Assembly (NCBI RefSeq): GCF_004851605.1 | Contig: NZ_CP031093.1 | Span: 2,666,692 to 2,730,691 of the forward strand | DNA length: 64,000 nt | Reading direction: 5' to 3' | Source of the DNA: Hydrocarboniclastica marina | GTDB taxonomy: Bacteria > Pseudomonadota > Gammaproteobacteria > Pseudomonadales > Oleiphilaceae | Part shown: positions 1 to 10,735 of the stretch, one piece after another | How the letters are laid out: each line of letters begins with the position of its first letter | Position numbering within the stretch: the stretch's first letter is position 1 | Program-made: the position numbers and the translations under genes | Notes under the pieces: generated by a model | Databases searched by the model: none | Told to the model about the DNA's origin: nothing | The model's input: only the letters and a program-made list of their open reading frames with translations

Positions 1-22
1 TTATTTCCAGACCGAGTACGCA

Positions 23-1372
23 ATGACTACGATGGCGAAGAAGCTTTTCATCAAAACCCACGGCTGCCAAATGAATGAGTACGATTCCTCGCGCATGGCG
101 GATCTGCTTATGGACGGGCAGAAAGTGGAACTTACCGACTCCGCCGAAGATGCCGACATCCTGTTGCTCAACACCTGCTCGATTCGCGAGAAGGCACAGG
201 AGAAGGTCTTTCACCAGCTCGGTCGCTGGAAATCACTGAAGCAGGCCAAGCCGGGCCTGGTCATTGGCGTCGGCGGATGCGTTGCCAGCCAGGAGGGCCA
301 GGCCATTATCGACAGGGCACCCTACGTCGACATGGTATTCGGGCCCCAAACCCTCCACCGCCTGCCGGAAATGATCATCAAAGCCGGGACGGGCGGCGTG
401 GGCGTTGTTGATGTCAGCTTCCCCGAGATCGAAAAATTCGACAACCTGCCCAGCCCCGGCGCCGACGGCCCCTCCGCGTTTGTATCCATCATGGAAGGCT
501 GCAGCAAGTACTGTACTTTCTGTGTTGTACCTTACACCCGGGGTGAAGAAGTCAGCCGTCCCGTCGACGATGTGCTTGCAGAAATCGCGCATCTGGCAGC
601 GCAGGGGGTACGCGAAGTCAACCTGCTGGGCCAGAACGTCAACGCGTATCAGGGCGAGACGCACGATGGCGACACCATGGACATGGCTGAGCTGGTCACC
701 CTGGTGGCCGCGATCGAAGGCATAGACCGGATCCGTTATACCACCTCGCACCCGGTGGAATTCTCCGACGCCCTGATCGATGTCTACGCGGAAGTACCGG
801 AGCTGGTCAGCCACCTGCATCTGCCGGTGCAAAGCGGTTCAGACCGGATTCTGAGCATGATGAAGCGCGGGCATACGGCGCTGGAATACAAGTCCAAGAT
901 TCGTCGTCTCCGCAAACTGCGCCCGGACATCAGTATTTCATCCGACTTTATCATCGGTTTTCCCGGCGAGACCGAGAAGGATTTCGAAGCGACCATGAAA
1001 CTGATCGAGGAGATCGGCTTCGACGTGTCCTTCAGCTTCATATACAGCGCCCGGCCCGGTACTCCTGCCGCCGATCTTCCCGATGACACGTCGATGGATC
1101 TCAAGAAGGAGCGGCTGGCAATTCTGCAGAACCGGATCAACCAGCACGCCCAGGAAATATCCCGGCGTATGGTCGGGTCGGTCCAGCGTATCCTCGTAAC
1201 CGGCCTCTCCCGCAAGGACCCCGGCGAACACCAGGGCCGCACGGAAAATAATCGGGTGGTCAATTTCAGGACCGATATTGCCGGAGTCATTGGCCAGTTT
1301 GTCGATGTGCGAATCACCAGCGCCCTGCCCAATTCGCTCCGCGGCGAACTGGTCGACGGCATTCTTTACTAG
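23..1372 (+). CDS. miaB: tRNA-2-methylthio-N6-dimethylallyladenosine synthase MiaB
   Basis: Radical-SAM methylthiotransferase that turns i6A37 into ms2i6A37 in tRNAs reading UNN codons; the i6A substrate is made by MiaA, also in this window. The N-terminal UPF0004 domain has its three cluster cysteines (C15 in [14 protein letters not shown], one in NTCSIREKA, one in GVGGCVAS). The radical-SAM motif CSKYCTFC starts at residue 160, and a TRAM-like segment closes the protein. At 449 aa it is close to family length. ATG at 32 is an alternative start giving MAKKLFIKT. The TAG stop lies in the terminal repeat of the element that follows, so the last codon boundary is set by that insertion. It heads the ybeZ-ybeY-corC-lnt run. 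Confidence 0.97.
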   Translation: MTTMAKKLFIKTHGCQMNEYDSSRMADLLMDGQKVELTDSAEDADILLLNTCSIREKAQEKVFHQLGRWKSLKQAKPGLVIGVGGCVASQEGQAIIDRAPYVDMVFGPQTLHRLPEMIIKAGTGGVGVVDVSFPEIEKFDNLPSPGADGPSAFVSIMEGCSKYCTFCVVPYTRGEEVSRPVDDVLAEIAHLAAQGVREVNLLGQNVNAYQGETHDGDTMDMAELVTLVAAIEGIDRIRYTTSHPVEFSDALIDVYAEVPELVSHLHLPVQSGSDRILSMMKRGHTALEYKSKIRRLRKLRPDISISSDFIIGFPGETEKDFEATMKLIEEIGFDVSFSFIYSARPGTPAADLPDDTSMDLKKERLAILQNRINQHAQEISRRMVGSVQRILVTGLSRKDPGEHQGRTENNRVVNFRTDIAGVIGQFVDVRITSALPNSLRGELVDGILY

Positions 1373-1638
1373 TGCACTGTTTGATTAATTCGCTGGCTTA
1401 CTGCGAGCTTCTGAAGGCTTTGGGCAAGGCGCTGGTCTGCAGGCATGGTGGTTCCATGTCAAAGAGCAGCAACGCAGATCCAAAGCCTTCAGAAGCTCGC
1501 CCGAAGGGAGGCCCTGAGAATCTGGCTAGCGGCGTTGCGGCGACTCGATGTGGAACCACCACACCTCCGCCGCCGCGCCTTGCCATCCAGATCCTCAGGG
1601 CCTCATTAAGTCAGCGAATTAACCAAACAGTGCACTAG
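1369..1638. mobile_element. MITE-like foldback element with nested inverted repeats (270 bp)
   Basis: The ends are 32-nt terminal inverted repeats (1369-1400 and 1607-1638) matching at 30 of 32 positions, starting CTAGTGCACTGTTTG. Inside are two further stems: a perfect 21-bp pair (1403-1423 with 1480-1500) and a 17-of-18 pair (1508-1525 with 1587-1604). The arms are also complementary to each other: TGGTGGTTCCA at 1446-1456 with 1551-1561, and GCAAGGCGC at 1424-1432 with 1575-1583. The whole can fold as a cloverleaf or as one long hairpin. It encodes no convincing protein. The structure is typical of a non-autonomous transposable element; the mobilising family is not recognised. CTAG at both tips could be the target or part of the repeat. 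It fills the gap between miaB and ybeZ. Confidence 0.75.
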
Positions 1639-1682
1639 CACTGAACGACCTTCCGCCTGCCCACAACGAAACCGAGGCCCTT

Positions 1683-2690
1683 TTGAGCAATAGACCTGAC
1701 GCTACCGCCACCACTACGGCCGACCAGGAACAGCGCGAATTTCACCTGCAGCCGTCAGAGCCCGATCGTCTGGCTGCACTATCCGGCCAGTTCGACGAGC
1801 ATTTCAAGCATATCGAACGACGGATGGGGGTGCGCATCGGTTACCGCGGCAATCACTTTCGGGTGAGCGGCGATGCCGAAGCGACCGCAGCGGCCACCGA
1901 AGTGCTACGCCACCTCTATCGTGAAACCGAGGCAACTGACTCTCTGAGTCCAGACATCGTGCATCTGTTCATTCGGGAGTCCGGCTTTGAGCGCGTGCCT
2001 GAAGCGGCCAAGTACAGCGGCCACTCCATCGTCATAAAAACGCCCAAGCTTCAGGCCCGGCCACGCGGTGCAAACCAGCTCAAGTATGTCCACAGCATTC
2101 GCACCCACGACATCAACTTCGGTGTCGGTCCAGCCGGAACAGGCAAAACCTGGCTCGCCGTCGCCTGTGCTGTGGAGGCTCTCAAAAATGAAGAGGTCAA
2201 GCGCATCATGCTGGTGCGTCCGGCCGTGGAGGCTGGGGAGAAACTGGGCTTCCTCCCGGGTGACCTGGCCCAGAAGGTCGACCCCTACCTTCGACCGCTG
2301 TACGACGCGCTTTACGAAATGCTGGGCTTCGACTACGTGACCAAACTCATCGAAAAAAGTGTGATTGAGATCGCGCCGCTCGCCTTTATGCGTGGGCGGA
2401 CACTCAACAACGCTTTTATCATTCTGGACGAAAGCCAGAACACGACCCGGGAGCAGATGAAGATGTTTCTGACACGGATCGGGTTTGGCTCAACGGCTGT
2501 GGTCACTGGCGACATTACCCAGGTCGACCTTCCGCGCGGCCAGAATTCCGGCCTCCAGCATGCCATTGACGTCCTCGACAAAGTTACCGGCATCAGCTTT
2601 ACCCACTTTGGCGCCAGCGATGTGGTCCGGCACCCGCTGGTTCAACGGATTGTTGAAGCCTATGATGCTTTTGGTGAAAGCGAGCTGTGA
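1683..2690 (+). CDS. ybeZ: PhoH-like ATPase YbeZ
   Basis: Cytoplasmic PhoH-family P-loop protein linked to ribosome and RNA metabolism through its partner YbeY. Walker A is GPAGTGKT near residue 150 and Walker B is FIILDESQN; a KH-like N-terminal segment precedes the ATPase domain. Length 335 aa is normal. The start is TTG at 1683, preceded by GAGG at a suitable distance; no in-frame ATG lies upstream. The stop overlaps the GTG start of ybeY, so the two are translationally coupled. The foldback element separates it from miaB, so either read-through from miaB or a promoter in the element or the 45 bp after it must drive it. Confidence 0.95.
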   Translation: MSNRPDATATTTADQEQREFHLQPSEPDRLAALSGQFDEHFKHIERRMGVRIGYRGNHFRVSGDAEATAAATEVLRHLYRETEATDSLSPDIVHLFIRESGFERVPEAAKYSGHSIVIKTPKLQARPRGANQLKYVHSIRTHDINFGVGPAGTGKTWLAVACAVEALKNEEVKRIMLVRPAVEAGEKLGFLPGDLAQKVDPYLRPLYDALYEMLGFDYVTKLIEKSVIEIAPLAFMRGRTLNNAFIILDESQNTTREQMKMFLTRIGFGSTAVVTGDITQVDLPRGQNSGLQHAIDVLDKVTGISFTHFGASDVVRHPLVQRIVEAYDAFGESEL

Positions 2691-3166
2691 GTAAACTTAA
2701 CGTAGACATACAGCACGCTTCCACAGCGCAAAACCTTCCGACAGACGAGCAGCTGGCGGAATGGGCGACCTCCGCCCACCGAAACGACACCTCAGACCAG
2801 GCCGAAGTAACCGTGCGAATCGTTGATGAAGCGGAGAGTGCGGACCTGAACGAAAGCTATCGCGGTAAATCCGGGCCGACCAATGTCCTGTCGTTTCCTT
2901 TCGAGGCGCCGCCTGGGGTCCCCATCGACCTGTTGGGTGACCTGGTTATCTGCGCAGGCGTAGTCGAGCGTGAAGCGCGCGAGCAGCAAAAAAACCCTAC
3001 AGCTCACTGGGCACATATGGTCATCCATGGCATGCTTCACCTACAGGGTTTTGACCACATTGATCCCCGGGAAGCAGAGGTCATGGAACAGCTGGAGACT
3101 CAGCTGGTGACAAATTTCGGGTTCCAGGCACCCTATCCGGACGAGGAAGCGGAAACACATTCATGA
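2687..3166 (+). CDS. ybeY: endoribonuclease / rRNA maturation factor YbeY
   Basis: Single-strand endoribonuclease used in 16S rRNA 3' maturation and 70S quality control. The family zinc motif H-x3-H-x5-H is intact (HGMLHLQGFDH near residue 114). Length 159 aa matches the family. The GTG start at 2687 overlaps the ybeZ TGA, and the stop overlaps the corC start as ATGA, the usual coupled arrangement of ybeZ-ybeY-corC. Confidence 0.96.
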   Translation: MSKLNVDIQHASTAQNLPTDEQLAEWATSAHRNDTSDQAEVTVRIVDEAESADLNESYRGKSGPTNVLSFPFEAPPGVPIDLLGDLVICAGVVEREAREQQKNPTAHWAHMVIHGMLHLQGFDHIDPREAEVMEQLETQLVTNFGFQAPYPDEEAETHS

Positions 3167-4005
3167 ACGACGGTCACTCGAGTAACGGTCAGGGCGGCAA
3201 GTCCTGGCTGGAGCGGATATCCCAAGCATTTTCCAACGAACCGGAAACGGTCCAGGATATCCTGGAAATTCTGCGCGAAGCAGAGCACCAACGGATCATT
3301 GATGCCGATGCCATGAGTATCATCGAAGGCGCGATGCAGGTCACTGACATGCGCGTTGATGAGATCATGATTCCACGCTCGCAGATGGTCACCGTCAAGG
3401 CCGACTCCGAACCTGAAGAATACCTGCCGGAAATTATTGATTCGGCGCACTCCCGCTTTCCCGTCATCGGCGACTCCTCCGACGAAGTCATCGGCGTATT
3501 GCTCGCCAAGGACTTACTCCCTCTGGCCTTGAACAACAGCCTCAAGAAAGACAGTCTTCGGGAGATTTCCCGGCCGCCTACTTTTGTGCCCGAGAGCAAG
3601 CGGCTCAACCAGCTGCTCAAGGAATTCAAGGAAACCCGCAACCACATGGCCATAGTGGTCGACGAGTATGGCGGTGTGGCAGGACTGGTCACGATTGAAG
3701 ATGTTCTGGAGCAGATCGTTGGCGAAATCGAGGACGAGCATGACTTCGACGAAGAATCGCACATCAAGCAGCGCGCTGACGGCACCTTTGCGGTCAAGGC
3801 GCTGACCCCGGTGGAAGACTTCAACGAATTCTTCTCCTGCGACCTTGACGAGGAAGAGTTCGACACTGTGGGTGGGCTCCTGCTCAAACAGTTTGGGCGT
3901 CTGCCACGGCGGGGCGAGAGCACCACCCTGGATGACTTTCACGTCACGGTGCTAAACGCCGACAACCGTTCGATAAGGCTGGTCCAGGTCAGCAGGGATG
4001 CCTGA
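3163..4005 (+). CDS. corC: CorC/HlyC-family CBS-domain protein (magnesium/cobalt efflux type)
   Basis: Soluble CBS-pair protein of the ybeX/corC type, associated by family knowledge with Mg2+/Co2+ homeostasis and, through its neighbours, ribosome assembly. It has no membrane DUF21 domain. Tandem CBS repeats span roughly residues 65-190 (MRVDEIMIPRSQMVTV; VDEYGGVAGLVTIEDVLE), followed by a CorC_HlyC transporter-associated domain. The 280-aa length is usual. The ATG overlaps the ybeY stop, and the end overlaps lnt by 8 nt. Confidence 0.94.
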   Translation: MNDGHSSNGQGGKSWLERISQAFSNEPETVQDILEILREAEHQRIIDADAMSIIEGAMQVTDMRVDEIMIPRSQMVTVKADSEPEEYLPEIIDSAHSRFPVIGDSSDEVIGVLLAKDLLPLALNNSLKKDSLREISRPPTFVPESKRLNQLLKEFKETRNHMAIVVDEYGGVAGLVTIEDVLEQIVGEIEDEHDFDEESHIKQRADGTFAVKALTPVEDFNEFFSCDLDEEEFDTVGGLLLKQFGRLPRRGESTTLDDFHVTVLNADNRSIRLVQVSRDA

Positions 4006-5527
4006 CAGACCGCGGGCGCTGCCCGCGCTGGTACACAACTTGGCGCTGATACTTGCAGGCGCTGCACAGACTCTCAGCTTTTCTCCCTTTTACCTCTGGC
4101 CGTTAGGACTGGTATCGCTCCTGGCGGTGCTTCACCTGACCAAGCGCACGGCATCAGAGAAGCTGTTCCGGGACGGCTGGCTAGTCGGTCTCGGGTTGTT
4201 CGGTAGCGGTACTTCCTGGGTCTACGTCAGCATTCATGACTATGGCATGACCTCGGTGCCCGTCGCTGCCGCACTTACCCTGGTATTCGTTGCAGGCCTT
4301 GCCCTCTTTCCCGCACTCGGGTTCTGGCTGTGGGGCAAACTGACCTCCTCAGCTGCTACGCGGCTCTGGCTTTTTCCCGCCGTTTGGGTTCTGACCGACT
4401 GGGTTCGCGGCTTTCTTTTTACCGGTTTCCCCTGGCTGTACCTGGGGACTAGTCAGGTGGATGGTCCGCTGGCGCCCTGGGCGCCCGTGATCGGTGTCCA
4501 TGGGGTCACTTTGCTCCTGGCCGCCAGTGCGACGTTGCTCTACGGAGCCTTTGTCGCTTATCGGCAGCGCTCAGGTTCGAAGGAGCCGGCCGTTCTCCTG
4601 TGTCTGGCTGTCCTGCCATGGCTGACTGCCTGGCCGCTTGGGAGCCTGAACTGGACGGAGCGGGAGCCACGCCCCATTTCCTTCGCGGCCATGCAGGGCA
4701 ATATCCCCCAGCAGATAAAGTGGGAGCCCGCGCACCTGCGGGATCAGCTCGTGCAGTATCTCACCATGACGGAAGGATACTGGGACCGGGACCTTATCCT
4801 CTGGCCGGAGACAGCGATTCCTGTGCCCAGTCCCGACGCCGGCCCGATCGTTGACAGAATCGAGGAGAAGGCCGCCGAGCACGGGACGACCCTGCTTACT
4901 GGTATACCCTGGTTTGGTTATTCTGAAGAACTCCAACGGGAAACCTTCCATAACAGCATGACCGTTATAGGCGACGGCGACGGCTTCTATCACAAACAGA
5001 AACTGGTGCCTTTTGGCGAGTATGTGCCGCTTGAGGTCTGGTTGAGGGGGTTGATAGGTTTTTTCGACCTGCCCATGTCGAGCTTTTCTCCCGGCCCTGC
5101 TGAGCAGGCGCTACTCAGCATCGGCGGGCGCTCGGTGAACGCGTTTATTTGTTATGAGATTGCGTACCCCGACTTTGTGGCTGCCGGCAGTCGGGGCACG
5201 GACTACCTTGTGACGGTGTCCAACGATGCCTGGTTTGGCAATTCCATTGCACCCTTGCAGCATTTGCAGCTGGCGCGCATGCGGGCACTCGAGACCAGCC
5301 GATTCGTCTTGCGGGGCACCAACAACGGTGTCACCGCATTGATCGACGAGCACGGTCAGGTGCTTCAGTCGGCACCCCGGTTCGAGGTAGCCGTGCTGAG
5401 TGGAGAACTCTATCCGGTGAAAGGCGCGACACCCTTCATGCGCTGGCAGTCCTGGCCTGTATTGGTTCTGCTTGGGTTAATCCTGGGCGCTGCCAAGTGG
5501 CTCAAGCGCAAATCCAGGACAGGTTAG
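3998..5527 (+). CDS. lnt: apolipoprotein N-acyltransferase Lnt
   Basis: Inner-membrane enzyme that adds the third acyl chain to the N-terminal cysteine of lipoproteins. Several hydrophobic segments fill the first 210 residues, followed by a periplasmic nitrilase-fold domain with the E-K-C triad visible: E271 in LWPETAIP, K335 before LVPFGEYVP, and C385 in FICYEIAYPD. A final membrane segment lies near residue 490. Length 509 aa is typical. It is the last gene of the miaB-ybeZ-ybeY-corC-lnt run and ends 22 bp from the convergent ybeL-like gene, with no clear terminator between. Confidence 0.96.
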   Translation: MPDRPRALPALVHNLALILAGAAQTLSFSPFYLWPLGLVSLLAVLHLTKRTASEKLFRDGWLVGLGLFGSGTSWVYVSIHDYGMTSVPVAAALTLVFVAGLALFPALGFWLWGKLTSSAATRLWLFPAVWVLTDWVRGFLFTGFPWLYLGTSQVDGPLAPWAPVIGVHGVTLLLAASATLLYGAFVAYRQRSGSKEPAVLLCLAVLPWLTAWPLGSLNWTEREPRPISFAAMQGNIPQQIKWEPAHLRDQLVQYLTMTEGYWDRDLILWPETAIPVPSPDAGPIVDRIEEKAAEHGTTLLTGIPWFGYSEELQRETFHNSMTVIGDGDGFYHKQKLVPFGEYVPLEVWLRGLIGFFDLPMSSFSPGPAEQALLSIGGRSVNAFICYEIAYPDFVAAGSRGTDYLVTVSNDAWFGNSIAPLQHLQLARMRALETSRFVLRGTNNGVTALIDEHGQVLQSAPRFEVAVLSGELYPVKGATPFMRWQSWPVLVLLGLILGAAKWLKRKSRTG

Positions 5528-5549
5528 CTTTTCAACCCGAGACACCCCG

Positions 5550-6110
5550 TCACTGTACATCCTCTATTTCAGGCGTTGCCGGCCATCGCCCTGTGACGCG
5601 TTCAAAATAGTGGGACTCGCAATGGTGACACGGTTCCAGGTGGGTCGTCTCAGTCAGGCAGAGGGTGTGCTCGCACTCCAGGCACCTGAGTACACCAGCC
5701 GTTGCGATTTCGCCGCTCATGTACTGCCCCGGGCTGTGGCTGATCCGTTGCTCCAGCTCCAGAGAATCAACCTGGGTTTTGTCGGCAATGCTCAGGAGCA
5801 GCTCGAGTAACTGGTGCTCCACAAGGCTTAGGTCCAGCCTCAGCCAATCGCCGACCCCCTCCCCCGTTTCGTTCACGAACTGGACCAGATGGCCAAGATC
5901 GCGCCGCAAGTAGGCGCCGAGGAGGCTCGCTTCATCTTTGCTGAGCCGCTCAATACCTTCTTCAAACTCGACCGCTTCGTCAATCTCGGTTTTTAGCCCA
6001 TCCCAAGTACGATTTTCGGTATCAGCGAGGCGTCTCTCGATGCGGCCCAGCATCCGGTCATACGCCTGCACCGCTTCCGGTCTCAGGTTTTTCCGTTCCT
6101 GGTTGTCCAT
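5550..6110 (-). CDS. YbeL-type (DUF1451) zinc-ribbon protein
   Basis: Predicted 186-aa cytoplasmic protein, charged and helical at the N-terminus, with a C-terminal zinc ribbon built from two CxxC pairs (CLEC and CHHC, residues about 145-170). It resembles E. coli YbeL, whose function is unknown; the leuS neighbourhood is also conserved. I chose ATG at 6110 (MDNQERKN) over the longer reading from 6176 because AGGGAA lies just upstream and the extra 22 residues look like untranslated sequence. It is divergent from leuS. Confidence 0.85.
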   Translation of the reverse strand: MDNQERKNLRPEAVQAYDRMLGRIERRLADTENRTWDGLKTEIDEAVEFEEGIERLSKDEASLLGAYLRRDLGHLVQFVNETGEGVGDWLRLDLSLVEHQLLELLLSIADKTQVDSLELEQRISHSPGQYMSGEIATAGVLRCLECEHTLCLTETTHLEPCHHCESHYFERVTGRWPATPEIEDVQ

Positions 6111-6255
6111 GATGCAATTCCCTGTTGTTAATTGATTGTGGTGCTGCAGTGTCAGAGTCGTTTTGCCCAGCCTCACAAAATTACAGTCCCGGCAGCCAGA
6201 CAGCGCAAGCCCCTTAGGTTAGAATAGTTCCCTTTCGGTGCAAACTGCCGGGTGT

Positions 6256-6286
6256 CAGTCAAAGGCTTTATAAAGCCATTTGACTG
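6256..6286 (+). promoter_or_regulatory. Strong hairpin in the leuS leader
   Basis: A near-perfect inverted repeat (CAGTCAAAGGCTTT paired with AAAGCC-A-TTTGACTG, one bulged A) lies about 70 nt before the leuS start. No T-run follows, so it is not a standard terminator. It could be a regulatory stem in the leader mRNA or an operator in DNA. A -10-like TAGAAT is at 6220-6225 without a convincing -35. Function is inferred from position only. Confidence 0.4.
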
Positions 6287-6318
6287 CCTCTCAGCCTGAT
6301 TGTCACCCTCCCTGATAA

Positions 6319-8977
<2,659 letters not shown>

Positions 8978-9070
8978 TTGAGAGTCCAGGCGGGCTGCTT
9001 CCGGCCCGCCGGTGATTGATCCCAGACTGCAGGCAGGGCACCTGCACAACGCAGACTTTACGGACAGGCT

Positions 9071-9670
9071 ATGCGTACGAATCACAACAAACCACGGCAT
9101 TTGATCGCGGTATTTATCCTGTTGAGCGTTGCCCTGAGCGCCTGCGGCTTTCGCCTGCGGGGCGCCACCGCGGTTCCTGATGCGCTTAACCCCGTATTCG
9201 TCGACTGCGCCGGCAATACCCCTATAGCCCTCTGCGAACAGGTGCGTGAGCTCCTGGAGCTCAACGAAGTCACCGTTGTGGAGACTGCCAGGGAGTCGAG
9301 TTATACACTTCGCCTGACAGGCCTCGAAACCAGCCGCCGGGCCACAGCTATCACGGACTCTGCCGCAGCGGCTGAATATGATCTCCGGTTACAGACGCGT
9401 ATGTCGTTGTTCACGCCCACAGAAATCCCTCTGCTGGCGCAAGCCACAATCTCCGCAAATGAGATCTACAGATACGATGAAGACAACGTGCTGGCGAAGC
9501 GTAGAGAGCAACGCGATCTGACCGAGCAGCTCTACTCCCGTCTTGCCCAGCAGATCGTGTTCAGGCTCACGCCGTACACAGCGGAGCGGATCCAGGCGTT
9601 GATTGCTGAGTACGAGGCCGCGCAGGCCGCTTCGGGCGAAGCGGAAGTTCAGGCTCCAGATGCGCCTTAA
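9071..9670 (+). CDS. lptE: LPS-assembly lipoprotein LptE
   Basis: Outer-membrane lipoprotein that plugs and assembles the LptD translocon for LPS export. A signal peptide with lipobox LSAC is seen near residues 22-25, followed by GFRLRG, the family's usual mature start. Length 199 aa is normal. The leuS-lptE-holA order is conserved in many gammaproteobacteria. The end overlaps the holA start by 11 nt, implying coupling. Confidence 0.94.
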   Translation: MRTNHNKPRHLIAVFILLSVALSACGFRLRGATAVPDALNPVFVDCAGNTPIALCEQVRELLELNEVTVVETARESSYTLRLTGLETSRRATAITDSAAAAEYDLRLQTRMSLFTPTEIPLLAQATISANEIYRYDEDNVLAKRREQRDLTEQLYSRLAQQIVFRLTPYTAERIQALIAEYEAAQAASGEAEVQAPDAP

Positions 9671-10676
9671 CGCTCCCCAGCTCGCTGGTGCACTGGAAAA
9701 AACACTGGCGCCACTTTATCTGGTCACCGGCGACGAACCCCTACTGGTTCAGGAAGCCTGCGACCAGATCCGTTCAAAGGCGCGCAGCCAGGGATTTGAA
9801 GAACGCAAGGTCTACCAGGCTGACAATCAGCTTGACTGGGCATCCGTTGCTGAGGAAGTAAGCGCCCTTTCCCTCTTTTCCGAACGGAAGCGGCTCGAAA
9901 TAACCCTACCTACCGGTAAGATCGGCAATGGCAAGGACTTCATTGAACGCTTTCTGGGAAATGCCGGCGACGACGTGATCGTCCTCCTGATCAGTCCCAG
10001 GCTGGACGGGGGCGAACTTCGAAAAAAATGGGTCAAAACAGTTCAGGACAAAGCTGTACACGTGCAGATCTGGCCTATTGAAGCGTCCCAGTTTCCCGGT
10101 TGGCTGGCTCACCGCGCTCGCGAGCGCGGGCTCCAGTTTAGCGAAGCAGCCCAGGCATTGCTGGCCGACCGGGTCGAAGGCAACCTGTTGGTAGCCAATC
10201 AGGAGTTGGACAGACTGAGTCTGCTTGCGCCAAACGGCAAAGTAGATGAGGCATTAATCGACAGCAGCGTCCTGGACTCATCCCGCTTTACGGTATTTGC
10301 ATTCGCCGAGGCATTGCTGAAAGGGGAAGTAAGCCATGGGCAGAAAATGCTGTCGGTGCTTGAGCAGGAAGGCTACAACGGGCTGGCCGTGCTGGCGATC
10401 GTAACACGGGATCTCAAGCAGCTTATCGCCCTGAACCAGGCACGCGCCCAGGGCCAGCAGACAGCAGCCTACTTCAAGACGCATCGCATCAACCAACGTC
10501 AACAGCAGCAGGCGCTTTCGGCAGCGTCCCATCGCCTGACACAGGCACAAAGCGAACGGCTGCTGAAAAGCTGTGTCCTTATCGATAGAGCGGCCAAAGG
10601 TTGCGATAACGACTCGCCCTGGCGGTTGCTCCGGGATCTTCTGGTGCAGGCCGCTCAAACAAAGACGCCCACCTGA
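9660..10676 (+). CDS. holA: DNA polymerase III subunit delta (HolA)
   Basis: Clamp-loader delta subunit, which opens the beta clamp. The protein has the AAA+-like fold of the family with LYLVTGDEPLLVQEACDQIR at the N-terminus and no ATPase active site. I chose ATG 9660 (MRLNAPQLAGAL, 338 aa), which overlaps lptE; a reading from TTG 9603 would add 19 arginine-rich residues not expected in the family. E. coli HolA is 343 aa. Confidence 0.95.
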   Translation: MRLNAPQLAGALEKTLAPLYLVTGDEPLLVQEACDQIRSKARSQGFEERKVYQADNQLDWASVAEEVSALSLFSERKRLEITLPTGKIGNGKDFIERFLGNAGDDVIVLLISPRLDGGELRKKWVKTVQDKAVHVQIWPIEASQFPGWLAHRARERGLQFSEAAQALLADRVEGNLLVANQELDRLSLLAPNGKVDEALIDSSVLDSSRFTVFAFAEALLKGEVSHGQKMLSVLEQEGYNGLAVLAIVTRDLKQLIALNQARAQGQQTAAYFKTHRINQRQQQQALSAASHRLTQAQSERLLKSCVLIDRAAKGCDNDSPWRLLRDLLVQAAQTKTPT

Positions 10677-10714
10677 AGGATTCCCGAAGGAGGTCCAGGC
10701 GGGCGCCAGGTTTT
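10666..10714. terminator. Likely bidirectional terminator between holA and acyl-CoA dehydrogenase
   Basis: CGCCCACCTG (10666-10675) pairs with CAGGCGGGCG (10696-10705), 10 bp with one wobble, between two convergent genes. TTTT follows on the plus side after six bases and a T-rich stretch follows on the minus side. The tract is not ideal on either strand, so confidence is moderate. Confidence 0.4.
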
Positions 10715-10735
10715 ACTGACACTTGTGGCTCGACG

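Noticed and set aside
233-832. Long minus-strand frame inside miaB
   Set aside because: Antisense shadow of a clearly identified gene, as are similar long frames in leuS, corC, the ACAD genes and nnr.
1372-1638. Open frames on both strands inside the foldback element
   Set aside because: They arise from the palindromic repeats; no ribosome site and no protein-like composition.
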